Assembly (NCBI GenBank): GCA_016785225.1
Contig: JAFBJZ010000328.1
Span: 62,001-126,000, forward strand
Origin: Psettodes erumei
Lineage: Eukaryota > Chordata > Actinopteri > Pleuronectiformes > Psettodidae
Reading direction: 5' to 3'
DNA length: 64,000 nucleotides
The notes under the pieces were generated by a model. It saw only the letters and a list, made by a program, of their open reading frames with translations, was not told where the DNA came from and made no database searches. Shown piece after piece: positions 1 through 10,287 of this stretch. Every line of letters begins with the position of its first letter. Within the stretch, counting starts at the first letter, position 1. A program made the translations under genes and the position numbers.

Positions 1-3000
1 TGTTAAGTGCTATTTACATCTCGGTCTGTAATGTATAAGTAACGCCTTATATCGTTTTGACGGCAGCACACGAGCATGCGTCTGCCCTTACGGTCAATAA
101 ATAGGGAGAGTCTCACGTTGGTGACGCTCAAAGCCAACAGGCATTAGTTAATCCGGCACTCGGTAGACTCGCCGTAGCATGCGGCGCACTTCGTAATCCG
201 CACTAATCTCACCTCATGGTTTTATTGTGACTATTATAGGCCGTCTCTAGACGCCCGAGTACTTCCTGGGCTGTAAATGCTGACATGCGCGTCGCCACAT
301 TATTTCACTCAACTGTTGGCTTTAAGTGGTGCGGCCTTTTTCTTCAGCCAGCAGAGGGCAGTGTTTTCTACTCTTCAGAATGGGATAATAAAACGTAGAC
401 GCTTGTGATTCACGTGCAGTGTCGGTGTAGCACAACGAAATGACACCAGAAGTTAGGATTTTTTTTTTTTGCCCTATGAAATGTTTTGCTGTACATTTAA
501 GTCAGGTGCTGCCCACCTTGGAAAAAGAGTTGAAGTTAGATATGATTTTAGACGATGCTACATTTACTTTTTTTAAAGAACAAACTAACTAAAAACCAGG
601 TGGCACCAAATTTCAAGTGGATGTTGTTGCCATGACTCTCCAGTGAGTCAGTGGAAAAGAGCGTTTGGCTGTCTGCATTTCAGCTGTCCATGATCTGGCT
701 GAAGAATTTGGACCGTCCTAAGAGCATAGACATAACTCCAGTTCCTTTTCCAAGTGGGGTTTTGCCTTAAGATGTAAATCGATAGATGGGTAAGGGAAAT
801 CAGTTTATGTTGTTGCTTGTCTTTTTAGGAAATTCTTCATGGAGGTGTAAAATGTTAGCTTTCTCGTGGGTATTAAAACTATATCTAAGAATGTTGTATG
901 CAGGTGCACTTTTACAAAAAAGTTAAATGATAAAACTTAGAGGACGCTCCCGTCGAATCTCAGACATGCAGAACGAGGAAGTAACGATGCAACTTTTTTT
1001 TTTTTTTGCTTTCTAATCCGAAGGAAACATCATGCCGACATAAAGCTTTCAATGGTTTAGTCATCGTTGTCAATAAAAGGGAGTTAATTAGGGTTTAAGT
1101 TTGGTGCAGTAAACTGAACTGTTTGCTTCGTACTTCTGCTGTGGCTTCGATTCAGGCCCACAATGCTTGTTTCTGTGTTGACATAGAGCTGCAGCCTTTT
1201 GCTTTTCCTTGGTATGAGACTGTACAGGAAACGTTAAGTGTGAAATAAATGTCACTTTTAATGCAACGCCTCTGTTGTCTGGATTGATGATCGCTGCGTC
1301 ACTGAGCCATGGGGGTCCAATTTGCAATGTCACAAATAACAGGGTTTTTTTTTTAATATAATGAAAACCCAGAGAGAATATTATCAAGTTTCACACCTCA
1401 GCAGCATGTTATCGCTAACAATGTGAAACGTGAACATCCAGAAGGCCGGAAAAGCCATAATATTTTACCTTTTTCCGTCTTGATACCGCCATCACCGCCA
1501 AAAACAGACACATGGTTTACATCTGAGCCCAACAAGACACAAACGTTCAACAAATGGAACTGAAACCGTAACCTTGCAAATTTAACATGTGCGTGTGTCT
1601 GTAATTTTTGTGGCAAGATATTAAATCAGACCTTTAAAACCTCTACCGTGCTTACTGGCTTCTGTTCCTCCAGCAACTGCATGTTCCTTCACATCCAATA
1701 AAAACAAAAGAACCGAATGAAAGTTGAATCTGAAAGTTAGCGTGTCGTTAGCATCATCAGCAACCTCGTTCGGTCACACATCACACATCAACAGTGTGAT
1801 ATGAACCAGACAAAACAAACTGAGGACATAAGCGATTTTACTTGGTTAACACAAGAGCAGAGTAACATCCAGTGATTTAGTACAGGCCTTAATTGCATCG
1901 TTTTCCAAATTCCTCCTTTCTCCCATTTAAAGAAATAAATGATGTATAAGTCTGCTTATTCAAGGCTGTTCCGAAAGAATGTCGAGATGGTTAAAAGCTG
2001 CGAGCAACTGTTATCACCTACGCAAAACCTCAGCGGCCTCTCACATCTGCACAGGCAGCTGTGTCCTAACTCGGCGTGACTGCAAGTGCCTGGTAAAGTC
2101 TGGCAGTAGGTGCCTGACAAAGTGGACGATTCGCAACGCTTGACCCACCCCCCCCATTCTTCCAGATGCTTCAACAGACTCGTAACATGGGCAACAAGTG
2201 GTAACGTTAAACATGCTTTCTAGACTTTATATTACCCCACTTATCAGTCTGGGATAGCAATACTTTGCCCTTCATCACTTGGGGCAGAATCATAAGAGCA
2301 TGTCATGGTCAGCTGATTCACAAAAGCAGATGGATCCTTGTCTCGTTTTGGAAACAACCACTGAAATCAGCAGGAATTCCATACGCTTACTTATCGGGCT
2401 ATGTTTTTCCATGTTTATCCAATTAAAATCTAATCGCTCATCCATTAAATGTACATTTGAAGCTGTAATCAGTAACAGCACGAGCTTCCTCACAGAGAAG
2501 GAGAACAGCCTTGTCATCTTACGATACGCGTCGGTCGACCTCGGCCTCTGTGGCGTTAAGAAGGCCCGGCTTGGTAAATCCTGGCTGTGAAACTAGAGAG
2601 CACTCAGAGCGCAGACCTCTGCGATGGAGGAAAAGTTCCACAAAATCCTGTGTCTGCGTTCTTTTCCTGTTGGGCCCTGGAGGTGGGGGGTCAACATCCA
2701 ATCAGCTGCGCACACCAAGGCTGTGATGCGTCTAAGCCGGGTTTAAAAAAAAAAAAACAACTTCTTCCTCCAACACAAAATGTTTGGGGCCTTCCCCGCC
2801 AATGACGATGCAAATGTGGAATCGTTTTTTCCTCCAGGTGCTGGTCTTTGCTCTGGCATCAGCAACCGCTGCGCAACGTCACGCCACCAAACGAAGAGCG
2901 AGAGCGAGAGCGAGCGAAGCTTGGCTACAGAGTCTGCCGCCAGGTAATCGGCTCAGGTGAGCGCAGGTGTTCCCGATGACGCTCACGGCGTCACTCTCCC

Positions 3001-3275
3001 CAATTAGCTTCATCATTTACACCTGAGCTTCTCCTGCGACCTGTGTGAAATCCTCCACCAAAAATAAATTCTATTTTTATAAACCGCGCCACACGTTATC
3101 TCAGACACTTAACCGAGTAAGGACAAGAGACTAAACATATACGACAACATTTTTCCTCAACTTTCTTTTTGATGACGTTAAAAATCTGACAGTTCCACAA
3201 CCGGGGTCATGTGAACCCCGGGTTCAAACAACTGAGGTATCAAAAGAAAGAAAAGACTTCACATTTAATCAAAGC
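1..3275. other. No recognisable gene; AT-rich flank
   Basis: No open frame here resembles a known protein, and I could not chain splice-compatible exons. There are several T or A runs, for example near 461-470 and 992-1007, and an AATAAA on the plus strand at 1072-1077. The first kilobase could therefore be the 3' UTR of a plus-strand gene lying to the left, but the same stretch also has reverse-complement signals, so the direction is undecided. A short GAGAGC-type tandem lies near 2893-2918. Confidence 0.4.
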
Positions 3276-3281
3276 TTTATT
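3276..3281 (-). terminator. fgf1: Candidate poly(A) signal of fgf1
   Basis: TTTATT on the plus strand reads AATAAA on the minus strand, about 670 bases downstream of the fgf1 stop codon. It would give a 3' UTR of ordinary length. No transcript evidence is available, so this is positional inference. Confidence 0.4.
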
Positions 3282-3949
3282 GGCACAAATTAACACAAAT
3301 ACAAAAGCTTTACGTTTATGTTAAAAAGTGACAGTGTTCACTGGCTTGTGAATCAAAGGAATAAAAGAAAGCACTTATAGCTGATTTTTTTTAGTATTGG
3401 TATAATTTAATTGTTTATATTAAAATACACCTGTTGCTACTGCTAAGGTCACCAAAATGATATTTCTTGAAACCCTAGGTGATGATGTGCAGTGAGAGTT
3501 TATTTTACTTTCTTTATTCATTATTTTAAGACTCTTTTACTATTAGGAACTCTGATGGAGGTGGACAAACTGAGAGCACACTGATCCCGGACACCCAGCC
3601 TGGATGGGGACTAGTTCTGATCAGTGGAACACCAGTAGAAATCTTCTCCTGATGATGATACCGATGGTGAACTCTCCCTCAGGCGAGGCTGTCACTGGGC
3701 CGCTGTGTCGGCCAAACGTGAAGAAGTGAACCAGGGCGGTGGGACTGCTTCTGCTCCTGCGGCGCGGAGAGACACCGCTTCCTGTCGTGGCAGGAACTGC
3801 AGACGGGACGATCTGAACAACACTGGTTACGAGAACGTGAAGACAAACAAATAATGTGCAGAGGCTCCTGTTACCACAGCCAGTCCGCAAACTGAGCAGC
3901 TTTCAGTCCATTTCGGTCGAGGTGTCGCTGTGAACTGAGATCGGCGTCT

Positions 3950-4150
3950 TCACTCCCCGGAGTCGTCAGGCCGGCGGGGCAGGAAGAAGATGGCCTTCTG
4001 TCCGATGTGAGTCCTTGGACCCAGTTTAGGTTTTCCATTCTTTTTCAGCGCTACGTACCAGTCCCTGTCCTGATATTTCTGAGCCCGATATGTATTGTAG
4101 TGATTTTCCTCCAGTTTCTCCAGGAAGTAACATTCATCAGTGACTGTGGA
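3950..4150 (-). CDS. fgf1: fgf1 coding exon 3
   Basis: The acceptor is TTTCTCAG|TCC. Encodes residues 91-156, including LEENHYNTY and the heparin loop, and ends in TGA at 3950-3952. The C-terminal tail RRPDDSGE is more charged than the mammalian end. Confidence 0.93.
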   Translation of the reverse strand, partial: STVTDECYFLEKLEENHYNTYRAQKYQDRDWYVALKKNGKPKLGPRTHIGQKAIFFLPRRPDDSGE

Positions 4151-5369
4151 CTGAGAAATAAACACAAACAGAGCACCAACAGCTGACGGCACTTCTGGGG
4201 TTACTGGAGTTGTTGATGTGATCATGGAAGGCTTATCTACATATGTCAGCATCGTTAAATTTTATATTCTGATCATCCATTGCGGATACTCACTGAACCA
4301 TACAAACGGCCCTCGTCGCTCATTGCCAAATATCGCCCGGCTTCTGCTCCTTGGATGACCACCACACCTCTCTCCACGGCGCTGATCTTTAAAAGAGCTG
4401 AAAGCAAAAAAAAAGTTTGAAATCAAGTGAGTAAAGAAATGACACGGCAGTGACCGAAACCTACGAATACATACCTCTACAGACATGGATCCCCTTACTT
4501 TTCTGCAGCCGACAGAGAAAAGTGCGGCATTTTAAGTCGTCGCTCTTGAACTGAATGACTCATATCCTATAAAATATCAGTTAGACAACTGGATCGATTT
4601 GCATTATTAATAACAAGCAGTTTATTTTAGGCAGTCAAGTAAGAGAAAGTAAAACTGAAGGAAGAGGAGCCGCTGATGTTTCCTAATGTTTCTGACCTTC
4701 TACATTTGACATTATTGAAAAATCCTATGTTTTTATACGGTCTCATGTTTTCTCTGGATTATTTTATCCATTTCTTTTCACTTCTTTTCAGATCTTAAAT
4801 AATCTCTAAAAAAGGCTGCATCACACAACTAAATAGAAAATTGTGTGTCCTCTGTATGTAAGATGACTTCCTATATGGTGTGTGTGTTTTATACATGTGT
4901 TTGTTTTACAAAGCCTAATTAGTTCAACTTTCAGTCCCAGTCTATCACAAACCTTTGCTGTTTTGTGTTCTTATGCATTTTTGTTTCCCCTGTGCAGGTA
5001 AGTTCAGTAAATACAATGACCATGAAGTTAAAACAAGGTCAAAACTGCATGATACGCTATTTTAATTAATGCAGCAGCATTTAGCTCCCACGTGTACCTA
5101 TATGTGTTTTGTTTTTTTTTTTACTGGAAGTTCGCTTCTTTATTCCATCACCGGACCTGACACAGCTGCAGTAAAGGAAGTGTGCCGTGCGCTGCGGTCT
5201 TACCGTGAACGTCACCACCATCCCTGTGGCCCTGCACCGTCCCGTCGGGCAGGAGCTGAAGGTGATGTCCGCCATTCATGCAGTACAGCCGAGTCAGCCG
5301 CCGGTGGTCCCGCAGCGGGCCGCTCTCCACGGTCTGATCCTCCGCTGCGAATACTTCTCCATCCGCCAT
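3950..5369 (-). CDS. fgf1: Fibroblast growth factor 1 (acidic FGF), whole coding span of 3 exons
   Basis: Exons in order are 5204-5369, 4294-4397 and 3950-4150 (166+104+201 nt), joined in phase to give 156 residues; the human protein has 155. FGF1 is a heparin-dependent ligand of FGF receptors with a beta-trefoil fold, exported without a signal peptide; none is visible here. Supporting motifs are RLYC (27-30), the NGGHHLQLLPDGT strand (32-44), RYLAM, LEENHYNTY, and the heparin-binding loop KKNGKPK (126-132) followed by GPRTHIGQKA, which fits FGF1 better than FGF2. The N-terminal basic KKPK nuclear-localisation motif of mammalian FGF1 is replaced by HRRLT (22-26). The ATG at 5367-5369 is chosen because the upstream in-frame extension has only a TTG and a lysine run from a CTT repeat. 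Adjacency to nr3c1 supports FGF1. Whether this is the a or b teleost copy is not determined. Confidence 0.92.
4294..4397 (-). CDS. fgf1: fgf1 coding exon 2
   Basis: A run of T then GCTTTCAG forms the acceptor and TCA|GTGAGTA the donor. The 104-nt exon has the phase and size of the middle FGF1 exon and encodes the strands from LLKISAVERG to LYGS, residues 57-90. Confidence 0.92.
5204..5369 (-). CDS. fgf1: fgf1 coding exon 1
   Basis: Encodes residues 1-55 plus one base of codon 56. The donor reads CACG|GTAAGA on the minus strand. The reading frame continues into intron sequence beyond it, so the splice is needed to join the next FGF-like segment. Confidence 0.9.
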
Positions 5370-6208
5370 CCTGCCCCGCAAATCGGCAGGAGGTGTCGTT
5401 TTTTTCTTCTTCTTCTTCTTCTTCTTCCTCAGCAGAGCCGGGATTTCCCTGAGCAAATAATCGGCGGGCTCAGTTCCCCTTCAGTGGTCAGGTGTTTGCG
5501 TGCTCGTGAACGAGCGCGGAGACCACACAAGGCAGCTGCACGCGCGTCCCCGACTCCCGGGCCTCAACCTCCAGCTTGGGACGATGGTGGGGAGCGTGAC
5601 ACTGGCACGTGCAGACCACCTTCTGATTATTACAACTATAACAATACAATTATAATACACTTTTGGTGGTTTACTACAGTGGTTAAGACGTGATTTAGCG
5701 ATCTTCATTAAAACTCCGCAGTGGGGGAGACTGGAAATTGGATGCATACACCTGGATAAAGGTGATGAGCTCACATGTCAAAACGTCCGGGCTGAAACAG
5801 TTTTCTTCAGAAATGATTTTTCACTACCTGATGAAAAACAGCAAACACTTTTAGGCCGAATCATTCCCAATGAGTTTGAGCTGTAATTTTGGGATGCTTC
5901 GATGTACTTGGTAGTGGCTTCACATCCCAAGTGTATTCATCAGTAAATAAGGAACATAGATTTATTTCTTTAAAAGATGACATCACCTTATTCCATCTCA
6001 GTCCCGCCCACCTCAAACTGGTGAGGAGAGGCCCATTTAAAAAAACAAAACAAAACACAATACATTAAGAACCGAACAGCGGGTCCATGTAGGAGCCCAT
6101 CAGCCAAAATGAGGCGATCCCATAAAAAGCCCAGAAGAACGAGAACCTCAGCAGACTCCAGAAATCTTCAAGAGTCAATAAAACCACGTGCCAGAATGGA
6201 AAAGCGCA
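5370..6208. promoter_or_regulatory. fgf1 upstream region and intergenic gap to nr3c1
   Basis: This 0.84 kb lies between the fgf1 start codon and the presumed nr3c1 poly(A) signal. The part nearest fgf1 (5440-5620) is CpG-rich and could hold the proximal promoter or a 5' noncoding exon. The remainder is AT-rich. I see no TATA box I would trust. Confidence 0.35.
5404..5427 (+). repeat. (CTT)n microsatellite
   Basis: About eight CTT/TTC units lie 35-58 bases upstream of the fgf1 start codon. On the fgf1 strand they read AAG and would code lysine, but no ATG lies in frame upstream of them in this open stretch. They are probably 5' UTR or promoter. Confidence 0.8.
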
Positions 6209-6214
6209 TTTATT
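6209..6214 (-). terminator. nr3c1: Candidate poly(A) signal of nr3c1
   Basis: AATAAA on the minus strand about 3.9 kb downstream of the nr3c1 stop. Mammalian NR3C1 also has a 3' UTR of several kilobases, so the distance is reasonable. This is positional inference only. Confidence 0.35.
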
Positions 6215-7234
6215 GGTTGAACAAGTGCTTGCTGCGATCATGAAAAGTGGCTTACAACAAGCGTACTGTTTCCATCGTTCATAATCATTGAGTTAATATC
6301 ATGGCGTCAGCGTACAGTTTTCCTTGTTTTTGAGAAGTACCACACAAAAGACATACAGTTCCACCTTTAATCAATGGAGGAAAAGATCCAACAGGAGTCA
6401 CACTACAGAGGAGAAATAATACAGAGGGGAGGTATAGAAAAACTATTATTTGGAGACAAATACACCACATTTTTTTTCTTTACAATGGATTATATGTACA
6501 TATTCAAATGTTTTAAGCAAAACAAAGCTTTTTTTTTCCTGTTTAGAGAGAAAGCATATACCAGTGAAATGTGATCGGCCCTTAATAATTCTCCAAAGTT
6601 AATGTCTGCATATATTTTATACAAAATAGATTTTCAAAACAACATTTGGGTAGTGCAAATCTTTTTTAGATTCAAGCTGGTTGATTACTTTCACAAACAG
6701 TTTGTGTGTGAAAAAAGACTGACTCCTATCCTATTCACAGTATTACACAATTTGACCAAAGCCATTACGATATGAGTTAAAAAAAAAAAAAAGGTTTTCC
6801 TTTTAAAAACAAAACACCTGTACATTTGACTCCTGTCAGCGACTGAGTTTAAGCTGACGTTGTCTGTACTTGCTTTGGTCACCTTGTAGTCAAACATCAA
6901 ATAGGCTTCGTTGTTGTATTTTTTTTTTTTGTTTTTTTTTTTTGTGCAGCGTGGGTGGACTGACAAAGTGTGTGTTTTCCTGAAGTTAAGTGTGAATCTC
7001 CTGTATGCAAATAGCTTATATTGGAAGAGGGAAAAAAAAACGAAAACAAAACCCCAAAACACCAAAAATAAAAACTGAAGAAAAAAAACGAAACAGGAAG
7101 GGACCACATCTCGTCATGTGATTGGTGATAGAATATCTGTCATTTCTATTGCATATTCAGTTGTCCTCCTCAAAATGTACGCAAAGGTAAGCCAGGATAC
7201 ATTGTTGAGTAGGAAGAGGCAAGTGTGTGTATGT

Positions 7235-7327
7235 TTATATATATATATCTATCTATATATATATATATATGTATGTATATACCTGTTAACCTGTTTTAAT
7301 GATGAGCAGCAGCAGCAGCAGCAGCAG
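7235..7327 (+). repeat. (TA)n/(CTAT)n and (AGC)n microsatellites
   Basis: An interrupted TA tract spans about 7235-7280. A pure AGC repeat of roughly seven units follows at 7305-7327. Both lie in the presumed nr3c1 3' UTR. Confidence 0.85.
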
Positions 7328-8244
7328 AGATTTGTATGCACTGAATGTGAAAGTAACCCATGAGAAACCCCTACGCAGTTAACGCTTCTTTTCTGTTTTT
7401 CTCTTCTTCTGAATAAAACCTTCGAAGTAAAAAATAACGAGTGTCCTTTTTTTTTTTTCTGAGCCTGGGTGTGAACATCAATGGTGGCAGCACATTCGTG
7501 GAACTTTCCAATCTGCCCCCACCCCCTGACGAAACAAAACAAACAAAAACGCAGCCGAATCGGAGAAGCCGTTTTGGGTTTTTTTTTTTTTTAGGAAATC
7601 TAAACCAGTTCGGCCTGAAGGTGGGCGACCACGCGCCGCGTGAATCGGGCACGAGCGCGTTTCAAACTACCTGAGCGTGGGGAGCGGCGTACAACGCATG
7701 GGCGCGTTAGCGTTTTCGTCGCCGTGATGGCTCAGCGCGGAGAACTCCGCGCCGTCTCCTCGGCTTCCGTTTGGCGCCGTCTCTCGTCCGGCGGCGACGT
7801 TTGCAACGTGAGAACCTGGATTACTTTGTGCTTTTAACACAAACGGCGTGTCGGGGTGAGGGGACACGCCGACGACAGACTGATGGGCAGACGACTTCCG
7901 ACCGGTGCAAAATGTGGCAACGCGAGTGTAGTTGCCACCTACTTACAGCACGCACAAAAAACTAGGGGATACCGACAGACCTACGCTGTTACTCGGTGTG
8001 AAATACACAAAAATGCGCGAAGTGCCTTGTGTTACAAATACTTAATTAATAATGACCTCGATCATCGGACGCGTGTCCTCTTCCGGTTCAAACGCTGAGC
8101 GACCAAGCGGGGAGGTTGGCACCGAAATGTTTTGCCCCTGTGACACACGCCGCCATGAGGGAGGCCGACGCTAAGTGCTGTTCAAACACTGGGGTCGGGC
8201 GAGCCGGGGTGGACGAACGAAGCGTCGTGCAAAAGTACTAAAGA

Positions 8245-8267
8245 AACACACACACACACACACACAC
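8245..8267 (+). repeat. (CA)n microsatellite
   Basis: Eleven CA units within the presumed nr3c1 3' UTR. Confidence 0.85.
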
Positions 8268-9951
8268 GGACAGACACGAAGACGAGTGGAGCAGAAGGGT
8301 TAAAGCGGCGGGGGTCAAAGGTCGACAGCTGATCCAAAGTGCCTTTTTTTTTTTTTTTTTAAAACAAGCCATCTACCGTACGAACGGTTCGTCCTCAGGA
8401 AATAGTTTTGGGAAGAACGCTTATTCATTTTTAAAAAAATTTTTGGACTCTTTTGGAGTTGGATGAGATGATTGATTACACATTCTGTCTGCGCGGTAAA
8501 TACGAAGCGAGCAGTCAGCTCAGCTCGGCGTTTCACGCTGGGGGTCGGAGGGCGGCGTGACGGATTATTTCACCACGAGGACGCGTTGCCTGGCGACGGC
8601 TCCGGCAAGTCTGGGGTTAAAAGAAGAAGTCCGTCACGCAACCCGACTTAAACTCCCGCGGTTTCCGAGGCGCCGGCGAAGCAACAAATTAGCTTCCAAC
8701 GACACGATCGCGACCGCACCGGTGTCGGTTTTACAAAACGGGCCGTGAAAAAAAAAGGACAGTTATTTTCCCCAATCAGGCATGAGGGACAGAAACCGCC
8801 CTTTCTGATTAGTCGACGCACAGATCTATCACATTCCATCGCTAGATTTCCGGGGGCAGGGGCGGGGGGAGGGGGCTGAAATAAACAACCTTCCTATTAA
8901 AAAGTAGAGATTGGCTCCAGCGTCACAGTCTTTTAAAGCATTTAGCGCCGGAGATCGTTTCCAAGGAGACGGGCCCCGCACAGGGAGGATGGGCCGATAA
9001 AAAGGAGGAGAAGGGAAAACGGCCGCGTGCGATATAAAAAAAAGTTGGATCCACAGACGGCGAAGGAAGACCGCGGCGGGTTTCAAGAAAATGCACACCT
9101 CGGACAGGTCGGAAGAAAATGGCTGAGGATGATATCTGAAGCAAAAAAGGCACGTGTTTTTTTTTTTTTTTTTTCAAATCTTTTTTTTTTGTTGTTTTTT
9201 TAATCCCTTTTGTAGGAGACGTGTGTAAACCCCGGAGGAGGTTCGGCTCGTGGGAGAAATTGTCCTTTTGAGTGGTTGGTTACCGACGCAACCGGTTCTG
9301 TGCGTCTCCGGTATCAATCGAAGCAAAAAAAAAAAAAAAAAAAAAAGGTCGGGGGGGTCGGACTCTCTCCCCACATGACCGACACATTTTGTGACTACCT
9401 CCTATAAAAGCAAAAGAAAAAAAGAGGAGCGTACGGTCTAAAAGTCTAATCAAGAGCGTGTTATCAGTTAAGCTTGGCATTACCTTCCCAGGTAACGGCC
9501 AAAAAAAACAAAAAACAAAAAAAAACAAAAAACGGTATAAACGGTTACCATTTGAAAATGTAGAAAATACTATCAAGAACCTGTACATAGATATTTGTTT
9601 TATTTCGCTATATCTAGCTGAGATATCGTTCTGTGTTCGAAGGTAAGAAACCTGAGACGGCGTGGATGTCGGCCTGTTCCTCTCTCTCTCTCTCTCTCGA
9701 TTAACCCCTCTCTCTGGCGAACGTGCCCTGCCCGGCGGGCGTGTGCGCCGAAAAAAACCCAAAAAAACAGAACTGCTGTGCTCTCTGTCTGGCTTCGACC
9801 CGGAAACGTCTCCAGCACCCCCCCTTCCCCCTCCCCCTCCCCTCCGGACCCGTAAGCCGCTGCAGAAAGACGTTGCATACTCGCTCCCGAGGAAAAAAAA
9901 CAAACAATCAAACAAACAAACCCCATCGTTCGATCCTCGCCTCTGTCCTTT

Positions 9952-10028
9952 CCGGGGGTGGGGCGGGTGGGGGTGGGGCAGGGGTGGGGCTGAGGGGGTG
10001 GGGCAGGTGGTGAGGTGACGTGGTGGGA
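9952..10028 (+). other. G-tract block with quadruplex potential
   Basis: More than six runs of four or five G separated by short loops lie on the plus strand, 54-130 bases past the nr3c1 stop. Because nr3c1 is transcribed from the other strand, the G-rich strand is the template and the RNA would be C-rich. Quadruplex formation is inferred. Confidence 0.6.
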
Positions 10029-10081
10029 TTTTTTTTTTTTTTTTTAACTTTTTAAGGCATCGCGTCTGTTTGGGGGCGCAG

Positions 10082-10234
10082 TCATCTCTGGTGGAAGAGG
10101 AGAGGCTTGACGCTCCCGGCCTTGAATTTTGGTAACTGGTTGCTGATGATCTCCGCCAGCATCTCGGGGAACTCCACGCTCAGCGACTTATTCACGAAGG
10201 TGTAGAAGCAGAAGCTGAGCAGTCCGCCGACCAT
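10082..10234 (-). CDS. nr3c1: nr3c1 last coding exon, AF-2 helix
   Basis: The acceptor GATGGCAG|ATGG is followed by MVGGLLSFCFYTFV and the activation helix, ending TGA at 10082-10084. Upstream of the AG there is a long TG repeat instead of a normal pyrimidine tract. Confidence 0.95.
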   Translation of the reverse strand: MVGGLLSFCFYTFVNKSLSVEFPEMLAEIISNQLPKFKAGSVKPLLFHQR

Positions 10235-10246
10235 CTGCCATCCGCC

Positions 10247-10287
<41 letters not shown>

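Larger units (their letters stand above)
6215..10081 (-). other. nr3c1: Probable nr3c1 3' UTR
   Basis: There is no coding potential of recognisable type. Read on the minus strand it is A/T-rich, with many homopolymer runs of 9-22 bases (for example 6780-6792, 8344-8360, 9159-9174 and 9325-9346), a TA/CTAT repeat (7235-7280), an AGC repeat (7305-7327), a CA repeat (8245-8267) and a CT repeat (9679-9698). The 75 bases nearest the stop (9952-10028) are extremely G-rich on the plus strand. The extent of the UTR is inferred from the poly(A) signal. Confidence 0.45.

Noticed and set aside
5370..5456. N-terminal extension of fgf1 with a lysine run
   Set aside because: The frame is open upstream, but its only start is a TTG and the lysines come from a CTT microsatellite. 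The ATG at 5367-5369 gives the normal FGF1 length.
5187..5693. 168-codon plus-strand frame overlapping fgf1 exon 1
   Set aside because: It lies antisense to a well-supported exon, contains a microsatellite-coded leucine run and resembles no protein.
7305..7327. AGC repeat as a coding polyglutamine tract
   Set aside because: It lies in the presumed nr3c1 3' UTR with stops close on both sides.
9280..9915. 211-codon minus-strand frame in the nr3c1 3' UTR
   Set aside because: It spans poly-A and CT repeats, giving runs of Phe and Arg-Glu, and lies downstream of the receptor stop.
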